Source of the DNA: Pseudomonas sp. Root562
Lineage (GTDB): Bacteria; Pseudomonadota; Gammaproteobacteria; Pseudomonadales; Pseudomonadaceae
Direction: 5' to 3'
DNA: 64,000 nt
NCBI RefSeq assembly: GCF_001427125.1
Contig: NZ_LMGK01000020.1
Location: forward strand, 189,263-253,262
The notes beneath the pieces were generated by a model. The model saw only the letters and a program-made list of their open reading frames with translations. It ran no database searches and was not told the origin of the DNA. Both the position numbers and the translations under genes were made by a program. Below, piece after piece: positions 1-9,097 of the stretch. Within the stretch, counting starts at the first letter, position 1. Every line of letters begins with the position of its first letter.

Positions 1-347
1 TGGAACAGGCGTTGTCGCGCATCGGCGATTTTCGCCAGGGGCTGGAACGCGCCTTTGCCTTTCCCGAACACTGGGCTGCGGATGCCGCCGATGACGTGAT
101 GGTTTGCCGCTGCGAAGAAGTCCGCGCCGGCGAAATTCGCGAAGTCGTGCGTGAAGGGCATTGGGAAATCAATCGGGTCAAGGCGCACTGCCGAGTCGGC
201 ATGGGCCGCTGCCAGGGCCGGATGTGTGGCGCCGCTGCCGCGGAAATCATTGCCTGCGAGAGCGGGCGTGCAGTGTCCGGGATCGGCCGGCTGCGGGCAC
301 AAGCGCCGATCAAGCCTTTGCCGTTTGGCCTGGAGATCGAAGCATGA
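1..347 (+). CDS. C-terminal part of FAD/NAD(P)-binding oxidoreductase with BFD-like [2Fe-2S] domain (HcnB / opine oxidase subunit A type)
   Basis: The gene enters from the left edge; the first complete in-frame codon is at base 3. About 114 C-terminal residues are visible. They carry four cysteines (CRCEE, then a C-x7-C-x4-C cluster in CRVGMGRCQGRMCG) typical of the BFD-like [2Fe-2S] domain at the end of the A subunit of HcnB/opine-oxidase-type flavoenzymes. The stop overlaps the ATG of the next gene by four bases (ATGA), so the two subunits are translationally coupled. By family knowledge the pair oxidises an amino acid, opine or similar amine at the inner membrane. The substrate cannot be read from this fragment. 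Confidence 0.75.
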   Translation, partial: EQALSRIGDFRQGLERAFAFPEHWAADAADDVMVCRCEEVRAGEIREVVREGHWEINRVKAHCRVGMGRCQGRMCGAAAAEIIACESGRAVSGIGRLRAQAPIKPLPFGLEIEA

Positions 348-1459
348 TCGAAGTCGACGCGGTGATCATCGGTGGCGGCATTGTCGGGTCTTGCGCCGCG
401 CTGTTCCTGAGCAAGGGCGGTCAGCGGGTCGCGCTGCTGGAACGGGATTTTTGCGGCTCGCATTCCAGCGGAGTGAATTACGGCGGCGTGCGACGCCAGG
501 GCCGTCCGCTGTCACAGTTGCCATTGTCGCAACGAGCCCATGCCCTCTGGGCGCAGTTGCCACAATTGATCGGCATCGACGGTGAGTATCAACGCAGCGG
601 TCATCTGAAACTGGCACGCAGCCTGGATGATCTGCGCGCACTGCAAGACTACGCCGCCAGCAGCCAGGGTTTCGGCCTTGATCTGCAACTACTGGACCGT
701 GCGCAATTACGCGTCCGTTTCCCATGGGTTGGTGACGTGGCGGTAGGCGCTTCGTATTGCCCGGATGACGGACATGCCAACCCGCGGCTGGTGTCCCCCG
801 CGTTTGCGCAGGCGGCACGGCGGCATGGTGCGCAGGTGCATGAGCAGTGTGCGGTGAGCGCCGTTGAACATGACGGCCAGCGTTTCCGTGTTCGCAGCCA
901 AAGCGGACTGGAATGGCGCGCCCCGTGGTTGTTGAACTGCGCAGGCGCCTGGGCCGGCAACCTGGCTGCACAATTCGGCGAACCGGTGCCGATGCACTCC
1001 GGGCATCCGGCGATGCTGGTCACCGAACCCTTGCCGTTGGTGATGGATGCCAGCACCGGCGTCGAGGGGGGCGGTATCTATGCCCGTCAGGTCGCGCGTG
1101 GCAATTGCGTGCTGGGTGGTGGTCAAGGGTTTGCCCTGGACGATGCCCGCGCCCGCCCCGGCCAAAGCGCGGTGCTGGAAATCCTCCGCCAGGCGGTCGA
1201 ACTCTACCCGTTCCTTGAAGGGGCCCAGGCGATCCGTACCTGGAGCGGCACCGAAGGTTACCTGCCCGATCGCCAACCGGTGATCGGCCACAGTCGTACC
1301 CGGCCGGGCCTGTTGCATGCGTTTGGCTTTGCCGGCGCCGGTTTCCAGATCGGCCCCGCGGTGGGCCAGGCACTCAGCGAGATCATCTGTAGCGGCGCGC
1401 CAAAGACGTCGCTGGATGCGTTTTCCATCAACCGTTTTCACTCCATTTCCGTAGCTTGA
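344..1459 (+). CDS. DAO-family FAD-dependent oxidoreductase (HcnC / opine oxidase subunit B type)
   Basis: This is a 371-residue protein starting at the ATG that overlaps the preceding stop; reading further upstream would only run into the previous gene. Residues 5-20 hold the dinucleotide-binding motif VIIGGGIVGSCAAL, followed by an ERD flavin-contact segment. The C-terminal part has GTEGYLPDRQPVIG and GFAGAGFQIGPA, characteristic of D-amino-acid-oxidase folds. With the upstream [2Fe-2S] subunit it should form a heteromeric amine/amino-acid dehydrogenase. A periplasmic binding protein gene follows 18 bp downstream, so the operon couples capture and oxidation of one substrate. Assignment to hydrogen cyanide synthase is possible but not favoured, because a transport protein accompanies it. 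Confidence 0.8.
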   Translation: MIEVDAVIIGGGIVGSCAALFLSKGGQRVALLERDFCGSHSSGVNYGGVRRQGRPLSQLPLSQRAHALWAQLPQLIGIDGEYQRSGHLKLARSLDDLRALQDYAASSQGFGLDLQLLDRAQLRVRFPWVGDVAVGASYCPDDGHANPRLVSPAFAQAARRHGAQVHEQCAVSAVEHDGQRFRVRSQSGLEWRAPWLLNCAGAWAGNLAAQFGEPVPMHSGHPAMLVTEPLPLVMDASTGVEGGGIYARQVARGNCVLGGGQGFALDDARARPGQSAVLEILRQAVELYPFLEGAQAIRTWSGTEGYLPDRQPVIGHSRTRPGLLHAFGFAGAGFQIGPAVGQALSEIICSGAPKTSLDAFSINRFHSISVA

Positions 1460-1477
1460 TAGAGGAAGGTCGCGCCA

Positions 1478-2524
1478 ATGAAAAACATCAAACGCACTGC
1501 TCTGCTCGGTTTGTCCTGCATGAGCGCCCTGCTCAGCGTCACCCAGGCTCACGCCGAACCGACGCTTTACCTTGGCATGAACGGTGGGACCATGGAGCGG
1601 CTCTATGCCGACAAAGTGCTGCCAGATTTCGAGAAGGCCAACAACGTCAAAGTGGTCATCGTGCCCGGCACCTCCGCCGACATCCTGGCCAAAGTCCAGG
1701 CCAGCAAAGGCAACCCGCAGATGCATGTGATGTTCCTCGACGACGGCATCATGTACCGCGCCATCGCCATGGGCCTGTGCGACAAACTGCAGGACAGCCC
1801 GACCCTGCAACAGATTCCGGCCAAAGGACGGATCAAGGATGAAGCGGTAGCCGTCAGCCTCGGCGTCACCGGGCTGGCCTACAACACGCGTCTGTTCAAA
1901 GAGAAAGGCTGGGCTGCACCAACCTCGTGGATGGACATGGCCGACCCGCGTTTCAAAGACAAGCTGGTGTTCCAGTCGATGGCCTCGTCGACGTTCGGCT
2001 TGCATGGTTTCCTGATGTTCAACCGGATACAGGGTGGTACTGAAACCAACGTCGACCCGGGCTTCAAAGCCTGGCCAAACAGCGTCGGGCGCAACGTGCT
2101 GGAGTACATTCCGAGTTCGGCGAAAATTTCCGAAATGCTGCAAACCGACGAAGCAGCGTTGTTCCCGCTGACCCCGACCCAGGTCACTGCGCTCAAACTC
2201 AAGGGTATGCCGGTGGAGTACGCGCAGCCGAAAGAAGGCGCGGTGGTGCTCAACGTCGCCGAATGCGCGATCGCCAACAACACACAACCGGAACTCGCGC
2301 AAAAACTCGCCGCGTTCCTGCTCACGCCACAAGCCCAGGCTGCTGCGCTCGAAGACGGGGATCAGATCCCCTCCAACCCGAACACCCCCACCACCGACCG
2401 CACCCGTGGGCAGGTCGAGGCGATGAAGCAATACCTGGAAACCGCGATTGCGGTGGATTGGGACCAGGTCAACGAACAGCGCCCGGCGTGGAATGCCCGC
2501 TGGAATCGGAGCATTGAGCGGTAG
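1478..2524 (+). CDS. Periplasmic substrate-binding protein of a polyamine/amino-acid-type ABC transporter
   Basis: The protein has 348 residues with a clear Sec signal peptide (KNIKRTALLGLSC, cleavage after THAHA-like QAHA near residue 26). The mature part begins with PTLYLGMNGG and contains the FLDDGIMYRAIAMGLCD and GLAYNTRLFKEKGW segments of family 1/PotD-like solute-binding proteins. An RBS (GAGGAAGG) lies about 8-15 bases before the ATG. No permease or ATPase genes follow; the next gene is unrelated and a stem-loop intervenes, so membrane partners must lie upstream of the window or elsewhere. The ligand is probably the amine or opine oxidised by the two preceding gene products (inference). 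Confidence 0.75.
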   Translation: MKNIKRTALLGLSCMSALLSVTQAHAEPTLYLGMNGGTMERLYADKVLPDFEKANNVKVVIVPGTSADILAKVQASKGNPQMHVMFLDDGIMYRAIAMGLCDKLQDSPTLQQIPAKGRIKDEAVAVSLGVTGLAYNTRLFKEKGWAAPTSWMDMADPRFKDKLVFQSMASSTFGLHGFLMFNRIQGGTETNVDPGFKAWPNSVGRNVLEYIPSSAKISEMLQTDEAALFPLTPTQVTALKLKGMPVEYAQPKEGAVVLNVAECAIANNTQPELAQKLAAFLLTPQAQAAALEDGDQIPSNPNTPTTDRTRGQVEAMKQYLETAIAVDWDQVNEQRPAWNARWNRSIER

Positions 2525-2549
2525 GGATTGCCGAGGCCGATAACACAAA

Positions 2550-2581
2550 CCTGCAGGAGCGAGCCTGCTTGCTCCTGCAGG
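2550..2581. terminator. REP-like stem-loop, probable transcription end of the oxidase/binding-protein operon
   Basis: There is an 11-bp perfect stem (CCTGCAGGAGC / GCTCCTGCAGG) around a 10-base loop, directly after the binding-protein gene. It is a variant of the Pseudomonas REP palindrome. No strong T-run follows, so termination is inferred from position. Confidence 0.5.
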
Positions 2582-2642
2582 GGTTTGATTCTCGGGTTTT
2601 CGTCGGCACAACTGGAAGCAAAATTACCCAACTGGTTAAACT

Positions 2643-3824
2643 ATGCCGCCGCAGGCCGGGGGCCTGCCAGAAGTTTACGGGGTGATATCTACAGTGGCCG
2701 CTCGACCGACCAACCGTTCGCGACTCGCATCACGCTGGCCATCGTTGCGTCGCCTCTTCGGCAAGGCGTCGACTGCCTCTTCCAGTGGCTCGGCCAGCGA
2801 ACGGGTCATCCGCGACCACTTTCAGCAAAAGGCCTGCGCCCAGGGCTACACCCTCAGTCACAGCCAGCAAAGGGTGATCGACTGCATGGCGCAGCACGCC
2901 CGTTCAATGCTTGAAAGCGGATCAAAAAACCTTCCCGGGCTGTATCTGCACGGCGCCGTGGGCCGCGGCAAGAGCTGGCTGCTCGATGGTTTTTTCCAAG
3001 CCATCCCGCTCGCGCAAAAGCAGCGCGTGCACTTCCATGAGTTCTTCGCCCGGCTACACCAAGGGATGTTCGGCCATCGTGAGCAAGCGGATGCGCTGGC
3101 CACCACGCTCGATGAAATGCTGAGCGACTGCCGCGTGCTGTGTTTCGACGAGTTTCACGTTCACGACATCGGTGATGCCATGCTGATCACGCGGCTGTTC
3201 AAGGCGCTGTTTCGCCGCGAGATCCTGCTGCTGGTCACGTCCAACTACCCGCCGGAAGGTCTATTGCCCAACCCGCTGTACCACGCGCGTTTCAAACCGG
3301 TGATCGACCTGATCAACGCGCGCATGCTGGTGATGGAAGTCGGCGGGCCACACGACTACCGCAGTCATGCCAGGACCCACGCACAACAGCTGTTCACCCA
3401 GGGCCAGTACGTCTGGCCCGCGACATCGGCGCAGCGTCATGCGCTCAACGTGCTGGCGACGGATGCACCGGCCATTGCCCTGCCGGTCGGCACTCGTCAT
3501 CTGCCCGCCCGTTACTGCGAGGGACGCACCGTCGGTTTCAACTTCACTGATCTTTGCGATCAGCCTACGGCCGTCATGGATTACCTGGAACTGTGCCGAC
3601 GCTTCGATCACTGGATCATCGATCAATTGCCGAATCTGGCCGACTGCTCGATTGCCGCCCAGCAGCGTTTCATCAATCTGGTGGACGTTTTGTACGATCA
3701 GGACAAACATTTGATTCTGCTCGGCCAGCGCTCATTGCGCGAAAGCCTGCACGCCGATGCCATCGATCTGGCGCGCACGCGCAGCCGGCTGGGGCAGCTC
3801 AAAGAGGTTCGGGAACCGGTTTGA
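2643..3824 (+). CDS. ZapE/AFG1-family P-loop ATPase
   Basis: This 393-residue protein has a Walker A motif GAVGRGKS (residues 104-111) and a Walker B motif LCFDEFHVHD (acidic pair at 169-170). These are followed by the family-typical LLLVTSNYPPEGLLPN and YHARFKPVIDLI segments. ZapE/AFG1 proteins are AAA-like ATPases; E. coli ZapE associates with the divisome and the mitochondrial relatives act in protein quality control. The first 55 residues are low-complexity and lack a good RBS, so the true start is uncertain. The N-terminus lacks the usual short lead-in of canonical ZapE, suggesting this is the second, non-canonical paralogue that pseudomonads often carry (inference). Confidence 0.8.
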   Translation: MPPQAGGLPEVYGVISTVAARPTNRSRLASRWPSLRRLFGKASTASSSGSASERVIRDHFQQKACAQGYTLSHSQQRVIDCMAQHARSMLESGSKNLPGLYLHGAVGRGKSWLLDGFFQAIPLAQKQRVHFHEFFARLHQGMFGHREQADALATTLDEMLSDCRVLCFDEFHVHDIGDAMLITRLFKALFRREILLLVTSNYPPEGLLPNPLYHARFKPVIDLINARMLVMEVGGPHDYRSHARTHAQQLFTQGQYVWPATSAQRHALNVLATDAPAIALPVGTRHLPARYCEGRTVGFNFTDLCDQPTAVMDYLELCRRFDHWIIDQLPNLADCSIAAQQRFINLVDVLYDQDKHLILLGQRSLRESLHADAIDLARTRSRLGQLKEVREPV

Positions 3825-3912
3825 GGCCGGGTTTGCATCGACGGTAGCGCCACCGTCGCGTTCTTCCCGCTATCATGCCGCCCATTCCTTCGATCAAATA
3901 GCGAACCCGTTC

Positions 3913-5226
3913 ATGCACACCGTTGCACAACTGCGCGCCGGTACGCTGGCAGGCATCACTCGCCTCGACCTCAGCGAGAACCTGACACAGTTCCCCCGGG
4001 AAATTTTCGACCTGGCGGACTCGCTGGAAGTGCTCAACCTCAGCGGCAATGCCTTGACCCAGCTGCCGGACGATCTGCATCGCCTGAGCCGTTTGCAGGT
4101 GTTGTTCTGCTCGGACAATCTGTTTACCGAACTGCCGGCTTGCCTGGGCCGATGTGCGGCGCTGACCATGGTCGGCTTCAAGGCCAACCGCATCGAACAC
4201 GTCCCGGCAGAGGCGCTGCCGCCGCTGTTGCGCTGGCTGATCCTGACCGACAATTGCCTCAGTGAACTGCCGAGCGAACTGGGTCAACGTCCGCACTTGC
4301 AAAAACTCATGCTGGCGGGCAACCGCTTGCGACAGTTACCCGACAGTCTGCGTAACTGCCATCGACTCGAGTTGATCCGCATTGCCGCCAACCGCCTGAC
4401 CGCGCTGCCGGAATGGCTGCTGCGCCTGCCGAGCCTGAGCTGGCTGGCCTACGCCGGCAACCCGCTGGAAACCGAAGCCGATGCCACCGCCCTCGAAGCC
4501 ACACCGAGCATTGCCTGGTCGCAACTGCAACTGGAACAACAACTGGGCGAAGGCGCTTCCGGCGTGATCCATCGCGCTTCCTGGGCGAAACCCGGCCAGC
4601 CCGCCACAACGGTAGCGGTCAAACTCTACAAAGGCGAAATGACCAGCGATGGCTCGCCGCTGCACGAAATGAACGCCTGCATCACCGCTGGCATTCACCC
4701 CAACCTGATCCGCGTAGAAGGCCGGATTGTCGATCACCCGCAACAAACCGACGGGCTGGTGATGCAGCTGATCGCCCCGAGCCATCGCAACCTCGCCGGG
4801 CTGCCGAGCCTGGCGTCCTGCAGCCGTGACGTCTATGCCGATGACACCCGCTTCAGCGCCGCTGTCGCCCTGCGTATCGCGCGTGGTATCGCTTCAGTAG
4901 CCGGGCATCTGCACCGACGTGGCATCACTCACGGCGACCTTTACGGCCACAACATCCTGTGGAACGAACACGGGGATTGCCTGCTGGGAGACTTTGGCGC
5001 AGCGTCATTCCATGCCACCCAGGACAACCTGGAAAGCCGTGCATTGCAGCGGATGGAAGTGCGAGCGTTCGGGGTGCTGCTGGGGGAATTGCTGGAAAGG
5101 ATCGACTCGGGATTGAGCGATGCGGATCGTCTGCGGCTTGATGCGTTGCAGCAGCGCTGCTGTCAGCCGGATGTGTTGATGCGGCCGGGGTTTAACGAGA
5201 TTTTGCAGCAATTGAGTTGCGGGTGA
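3913..5226 (+). CDS. Leucine-rich-repeat protein with C-terminal Ser/Thr protein kinase domain
   Basis: The protein has 437 residues. Roughly residues 14-185 are seven or so LRRs of the L..LxLxxNxLxxLP type (LEVLNLSGNALTQLPDDL, LQKLMLAGNRLRQLPDSL). Residues about 200-430 form a eukaryotic-like kinase: glycine loop LGEGASG from residue 211, VAVK lysine at 237, catalytic loop HGDLYGHNIL with the aspartate at 342, and DFG at 360-362. HGD replaces the usual HRD, as in several bacterial and RIO-like kinases. The ATG at 3913 is preferred because translation then starts straight into the LRR domain. There is no signal peptide or membrane segment, so it is cytosolic. Substrate and partners are unknown; it could be a host-targeted effector or an internal signalling kinase. 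Confidence 0.85.
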   Translation: MHTVAQLRAGTLAGITRLDLSENLTQFPREIFDLADSLEVLNLSGNALTQLPDDLHRLSRLQVLFCSDNLFTELPACLGRCAALTMVGFKANRIEHVPAEALPPLLRWLILTDNCLSELPSELGQRPHLQKLMLAGNRLRQLPDSLRNCHRLELIRIAANRLTALPEWLLRLPSLSWLAYAGNPLETEADATALEATPSIAWSQLQLEQQLGEGASGVIHRASWAKPGQPATTVAVKLYKGEMTSDGSPLHEMNACITAGIHPNLIRVEGRIVDHPQQTDGLVMQLIAPSHRNLAGLPSLASCSRDVYADDTRFSAAVALRIARGIASVAGHLHRRGITHGDLYGHNILWNEHGDCLLGDFGAASFHATQDNLESRALQRMEVRAFGVLLGELLERIDSGLSDADRLRLDALQQRCCQPDVLMRPGFNEILQQLSCG

Positions 5227-5240
5227 CCGCTATGCGGTCA

Positions 5241-5303
5241 ATCGCGGGCAAGCCCGCTTCCACAGGGACAGCGCAAAACCTGTGGGAGCGAGCTTGCTCC
5301 GGG
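5241..5303. repeat. REP doublet (REPIN) between convergent genes
   Basis: Two inverted REP sequences lie here. The left copy reads ATCGCGGGCAAGCCCGCTTC and the right is the opposite orientation, CCTGTGGGAGCGAGCTTGC. They fill the gap between the kinase gene and the convergent yebC gene, preceded by a small hairpin TGACCGC/GCGGTCA at 5224-5240 that could end the kinase transcript. Confidence 0.8.
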
Positions 5304-5341
5304 CGACGTTCCGACGATGACGGTGTCACTGGCGAAACAAA

Positions 5342-6046
5342 TTAACCCGCCAAACCGACAAACATGTCCTGCACGTCATCGTGGTTATCGAGGCCTTCAA
5401 GGAACGCTTCGACTTCAGCCATCTGCTCGTCGCTCAGGCCGCTGACCGGGTTCTTCGGCTGGTAGCCCAGTTTGGCCGACAGCACGGTGAAACCCTGCTC
5501 AGGCAAGGCTTTCTGAACCGCATCCAGGTCGGTAGGCTCGGTCAGGAACAGGGTCGCGCCCTCTTCACCCGGTTCAAAATCCTGGGCACCGGCTTCGATC
5601 GCAGCCATTTCCGGATCCGCATCCGGGGTGTCCGGCGAGGCTTCAATCATGCCCACGTGGTTGAAATCCCAGGCCACCGAACCGGAGGCGCCCAACTGGC
5701 CCTTGCGGAATGCGACGCGGATTTCAGCGACGGTGCGGTTGATGTTGTCGGTCACGCATTCAACGATCAACGGCACCTGATGCGGTGCAAACCCTTCATA
5801 TGTCACGCGATGGTATTGCACGGTTTCGCCCAACAGGCCCGCACCTTTCTTGATGGCGCGGTCCAGTGTTTCCTTGGGCATCGATGCTTTCTTGGCCTGT
5901 TCCACCACCAGACGCAAGTGTGCGTTGGTGGCGGTATCGGCACCGTTGCGTGCAGCAATGGTGATTTCTTTCACCAGTTTGCCGAAGATCTTGCCCTTGG
6001 CGTTAGCTGCCGCTTCTTTGTGTTTAACCTTCCACTGTGCGCCCAT
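5342..6046 (-). CDS. YebC/PmpR-family DNA-binding regulator (TACO1 family)
   Basis: The 234-residue, full-length protein begins [19 protein letters not shown], equivalent to the MAGHSKW start of YebC but more divergent. It keeps the [24 protein letters not shown] and [12 protein letters not shown] blocks that define the family. YebC proteins act as transcriptional regulators (PmpR in P. aeruginosa) and, as recently shown for the family, help ribosomes through proline stretches. The altered N-terminus suggests this is the second paralogue (YeeN-like) rather than the copy located beside ruvC. It is monocistronic and convergent with the kinase gene. Confidence 0.85.
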   Translation of the reverse strand: MGAQWKVKHKEAAANAKGKIFGKLVKEITIAARNGADTATNAHLRLVVEQAKKASMPKETLDRAIKKGAGLLGETVQYHRVTYEGFAPHQVPLIVECVTDNINRTVAEIRVAFRKGQLGASGSVAWDFNHVGMIEASPDTPDADPEMAAIEAGAQDFEPGEEGATLFLTEPTDLDAVQKALPEQGFTVLSAKLGYQPKNPVSGLSDEQMAEVEAFLEGLDNHDDVQDMFVGLAG

Positions 6047-6266
6047 TACTCACTCTCTTGTCTATGGCGCCGAGACATCTATTGGCCGACGCATGGCGCC
6101 AAGTTTATACGGCCTAAAGTTGGCAATCGACCAAAAATTCTCAACGGCAGGATCGACATCTTCACCGGCTTTTGTAGGGCATTTCTGAAACTACGATTCG
6201 CGATGACTATCAAGGGTCATGGTTTCGTACCCTTCGCACCCGTACTCCTCGGTAGAAGCGCGATCA

Positions 6267-7688
6267 ATGCACAACGACAAGGAAAGTCCCTTCACCCTGA
6301 CACTGCTCGACGACAATTTGAGTTTGCAGGTGGTGCAGTTCAGTGGCCGCGAGGCTCTCAATCAACCCTATCGATTCGATATCGATGCCATCGGCCTCGC
6401 TCCGGGCCTGCCCCTTGAGCGGCTGCTGCAACAACCGGCACTTCTGGTTATCGGCCATGGCCACTACATTCATGGCGTACTGCACAGCGCCAGCCACGAA
6501 CATCGCGGCCATCAGCGGGTGGGCTACAAACTGATACTGGTGCCTGCACTTCAGGCGCTGGAGCGGCACAGATCACGACGCATTTTCCAGCACCTCAGTG
6601 TGCCGATGATCCTGGGTCGACTGTTGCAAGAACATGGTTTACCCGACAGCAGCTTCCGCTTCGAGCTCCAAGACAGCCACTATCCCCTGCGACCTTTTTG
6701 CATTCAGTACGAGGAAAGCGATCTCGCGCTGCTGCAACGGCTGTGCGAGGAAGAGGGCATTCACTACCACTTCGAACATCACCGGGCCGGCCATGTTCTG
6801 ATTTTTGCCGATGACAGCCTGAGTTTCCCGCAGGAACCGCTGCTGATGCCCTTTCAAAACGACATGCTCACGATCGCTCAATCACCGGTGATCAGCGAAC
6901 TGTTCCAACGCCACGATTTATTGTCTTTGCCGCTCCAGGTGGATGCCCGAAATCGCGCTATAGCAGCTATCGGGGATAGCGCCGTCAATCACTCTTCGCC
7001 GCGCTCGGCGTCCAGCCCTGTTCACCCACAGCGTCATCGCGAGCAACTGGGTCGACGGCAGTTGGAGCGCCTGCGAAGTCAGCAGGTGAAAGTCCATGGG
7101 CAGAGCAACCACTGCCGATTGCGCAGCGGGTGCATCGTGCAGGTGGCGGAACATCCGTTGCGGGGTTTCAACGATCAATGGCTGGTCATTCAGGCACAGC
7201 ATCAAGGGCGGCAGGATTCGATTCTGGAGCAGGCTTGCCCAAGCACGCCCCGTCATTACCACAATCAGTTTTGCGCCATTCCCTGGTCAACGGTGTTCCG
7301 GCCGGCGCTTGAACAAGACCGGCCGCGCATCACCGGTTTCCAGCCTGCCCGGGTGTGTGGTCCGGCGGGCAAGCCGGCTATTGAGGATGATCAAGGGCGA
7401 ATCCAGGTACGTCTGTGGCCGGCGACAACCAGCGACTGCGAAGCACCTGCCGACCTCTGGTTGCCGGTCGTGCTGTCGACTGCGAACACCGGGTTCAATC
7501 CGACCGGCATGCCCCTGGCGGGTAGCGACGGGCTGGTCAGTTTCATCGACAGCGACCCCGACCGCCCAGTCTTTTGCGCGAGCTTCAGACAACACCCCTC
7601 GATTCCAGCAGTTCGCCAGCAAAAGCCGCGCAGCGATACCCGCTTGTTACTCGATTGGCTGGTCAATCGCACCGACCTCAAGCCATGA
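6267..7688 (+). CDS. VgrG-like type VI secretion spike protein, short and divergent
   Basis: Starting at the ATG at 6267, the product has 473 residues. The first 350 residues match the gp27/gp44-like VgrG core (PFTLTLLDDNLSLQVVQFSG, then CIQYEESDLALLQRLCEEEGIHYHFEH, a hallmark of the family). Residues about 385-460 are the OB-like gp5 domain (DDQGRIQVRLWPATTSDCEAP, then SDPDRPVFCASF). The long gp5 beta-helix spike of standard VgrGs is absent and the protein ends about 20 residues after the OB domain. No PAAR, chaperone or effector gene follows and no other type VI gene is in the window. It may be an orphan tip protein or a decayed one; the frame is intact. Confidence 0.8.
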   Translation: MHNDKESPFTLTLLDDNLSLQVVQFSGREALNQPYRFDIDAIGLAPGLPLERLLQQPALLVIGHGHYIHGVLHSASHEHRGHQRVGYKLILVPALQALERHRSRRIFQHLSVPMILGRLLQEHGLPDSSFRFELQDSHYPLRPFCIQYEESDLALLQRLCEEEGIHYHFEHHRAGHVLIFADDSLSFPQEPLLMPFQNDMLTIAQSPVISELFQRHDLLSLPLQVDARNRAIAAIGDSAVNHSSPRSASSPVHPQRHREQLGRRQLERLRSQQVKVHGQSNHCRLRSGCIVQVAEHPLRGFNDQWLVIQAQHQGRQDSILEQACPSTPRHYHNQFCAIPWSTVFRPALEQDRPRITGFQPARVCGPAGKPAIEDDQGRIQVRLWPATTSDCEAPADLWLPVVLSTANTGFNPTGMPLAGSDGLVSFIDSDPDRPVFCASFRQHPSIPAVRQQKPRSDTRLLLDWLVNRTDLKP

Positions 7689-7771
7689 AAAGTCAGGATT
7701 TGCCAACGATGGCTGCAAGCTTCGCCGGAAGCCGGCCTGCCGCAGATGCAGCAGGCGACGAGGGAAAGGAT

Positions 7772-9097
7772 TCAGGTACCCAGAGGTTTGACGGTTATCG
7801 CTTGATTGGGTACGCAGGCGAATGGAGTACCCATGCCATTGGGGCGGCTGTTCCAGTGAGGGATCAGTACCAGTGCGGAGAACATCGCACAGCCGGCAAA
7901 GACGATGAAAACGGTAACGGTGTCAAAGTAGCCCGGCAGCAAACCACCGAGAATCGCCCCGACCGAACCGCAGCCGTTGACGAACCCGGCCGCTGTCGCG
8001 CCTGCCTTTGCAGTGCCGAAGTCGATGGCGGCAGCGCCACTTATCATCGAGTCCGGACCGTAGAGTGTCAGGCCCATGACGAACAACAGCGCCACCACCA
8101 GTACCACGCTGCCGGTGTGCAGGGCACCCATGAAAAACGCCAGGGATACGGTCAACGCCAACAGACTGATCACGCAGGCCGGCATGCGTCGGGCGCCGAA
8201 CAGTTTGTCCGAGGCCAGGCCAATCAGGATCGGCCCGAGCAACCCTGCCAACTCAAACGCGGTGGGAATGATCGCCGCCCCGACCTTGCCCACCGAGGGC
8301 ATCTGCTCGAAAACAATCACCGGCCCCCACAGCAGAATCGCGTAGCGCGCCGGTTTCAGCATGAAATACGCCAGCCCCAACACCAGCACCGTGCGATTGC
8401 GCAGGATTTCCTTCAACGGCACCCACATGCTGATTCTGCTTTGCGCGTCGGCCTGTTCGGCGGTCAGCTCAGGCTCAGGTTCAACTGCCGGCAAGCCGAC
8501 GTCTTGGGGTTTGTTGCGTTGAAAAATAAAGAACAGCACGGCAACCAGCCCAACCACCGCCGCACTGGAAATGAACGCCGCATGCCAGCTGCCGACGAGC
8601 GTGTACGCCCACCAGCCAGCAAACGGAGAGGCCACCAGACCACCGAAGGCGTAGCACGAACTCCATAAGCCCAGCACACGCCCACGTTGCTCCGAGGGGA
8701 AGAAACTGCCGAGGTTCTTGCACAGTCCCGACCAACCGGTGGACTGCGCCAGGCCTTGAATCAGCATGCAGGTCGCGAAGATCGGCAGTGTTGCAAAGTT
8801 GCCCATCACCAGCGCCGCCGCGGCGGAGATGACCAAGCCGCCGAGCACCACGACCCGTGGCCCGAAACGGTCTGCGAGGATGCCCCAAGTGAATTGGCCA
8901 ACGGCGTAAGCGGTCAGGTAGATGGCGTCGAGGTTGGCCATGGCCATTTTGTCGAGCATGAACGTCGGGTCTTCGCCGATCCCCAGCTTGGCGACTGAAA
9001 ACGCTTTGCGTGTGAAGTAGAAAGCGGCGTAGGCGAGCCAGGTGATCGCGAAAATCTGCACGCGCCAACGCTTGATGGTGCCGATGTGCTTGTTCAT
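7772..9097 (-). CDS. OPA-family MFS transporter, probable organophosphonate/organophosphate uptake
   Basis: This 441-residue protein has about 12 membrane segments. It opens with IKRWRVQIFAITWLAYAAFYFTRKAFSVAK, where the tyrosine/arginine-rich first helix (YAAFYFTRK) is typical of the organophosphate:phosphate antiporters GlpT, UhpT and PgtP. It continues with the LADRFGPR loop of major facilitators. It faces a LysR gene across an intergenic dyad and lies next to phnW/phnX, so 2-aminoethylphosphonate or a related phosphonate is the likely substrate (inference from context). The family exchanges substrate for phosphate, which would suit release of phosphate by PhnX. Confidence 0.8.
   Translation of the reverse strand: MNKHIGTIKRWRVQIFAITWLAYAAFYFTRKAFSVAKLGIGEDPTFMLDKMAMANLDAIYLTAYAVGQFTWGILADRFGPRVVVLGGLVISAAAALVMGNFATLPIFATCMLIQGLAQSTGWSGLCKNLGSFFPSEQRGRVLGLWSSCYAFGGLVASPFAGWWAYTLVGSWHAAFISSAAVVGLVAVLFFIFQRNKPQDVGLPAVEPEPELTAEQADAQSRISMWVPLKEILRNRTVLVLGLAYFMLKPARYAILLWGPVIVFEQMPSVGKVGAAIIPTAFELAGLLGPILIGLASDKLFGARRMPACVISLLALTVSLAFFMGALHTGSVVLVVALLFVMGLTLYGPDSMISGAAAIDFGTAKAGATAAGFVNGCGSVGAILGGLLPGYFDTVTVFIVFAGCAMFSALVLIPHWNSRPNGMGTPFACVPNQAITVKPLGT

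Noticed and set aside
707..2611. A 634-codon open frame on the minus strand covering the oxidase and binding-protein genes
   Set aside because: It is the antisense of well-supported genes; the long frame is a result of high GC third positions and shows no family motif.
7574..8668. A 364-codon plus-strand frame over the OPA transporter
   Set aside because: Arginine/glutamine-rich low-complexity product without motifs, antisense to a clear membrane protein.
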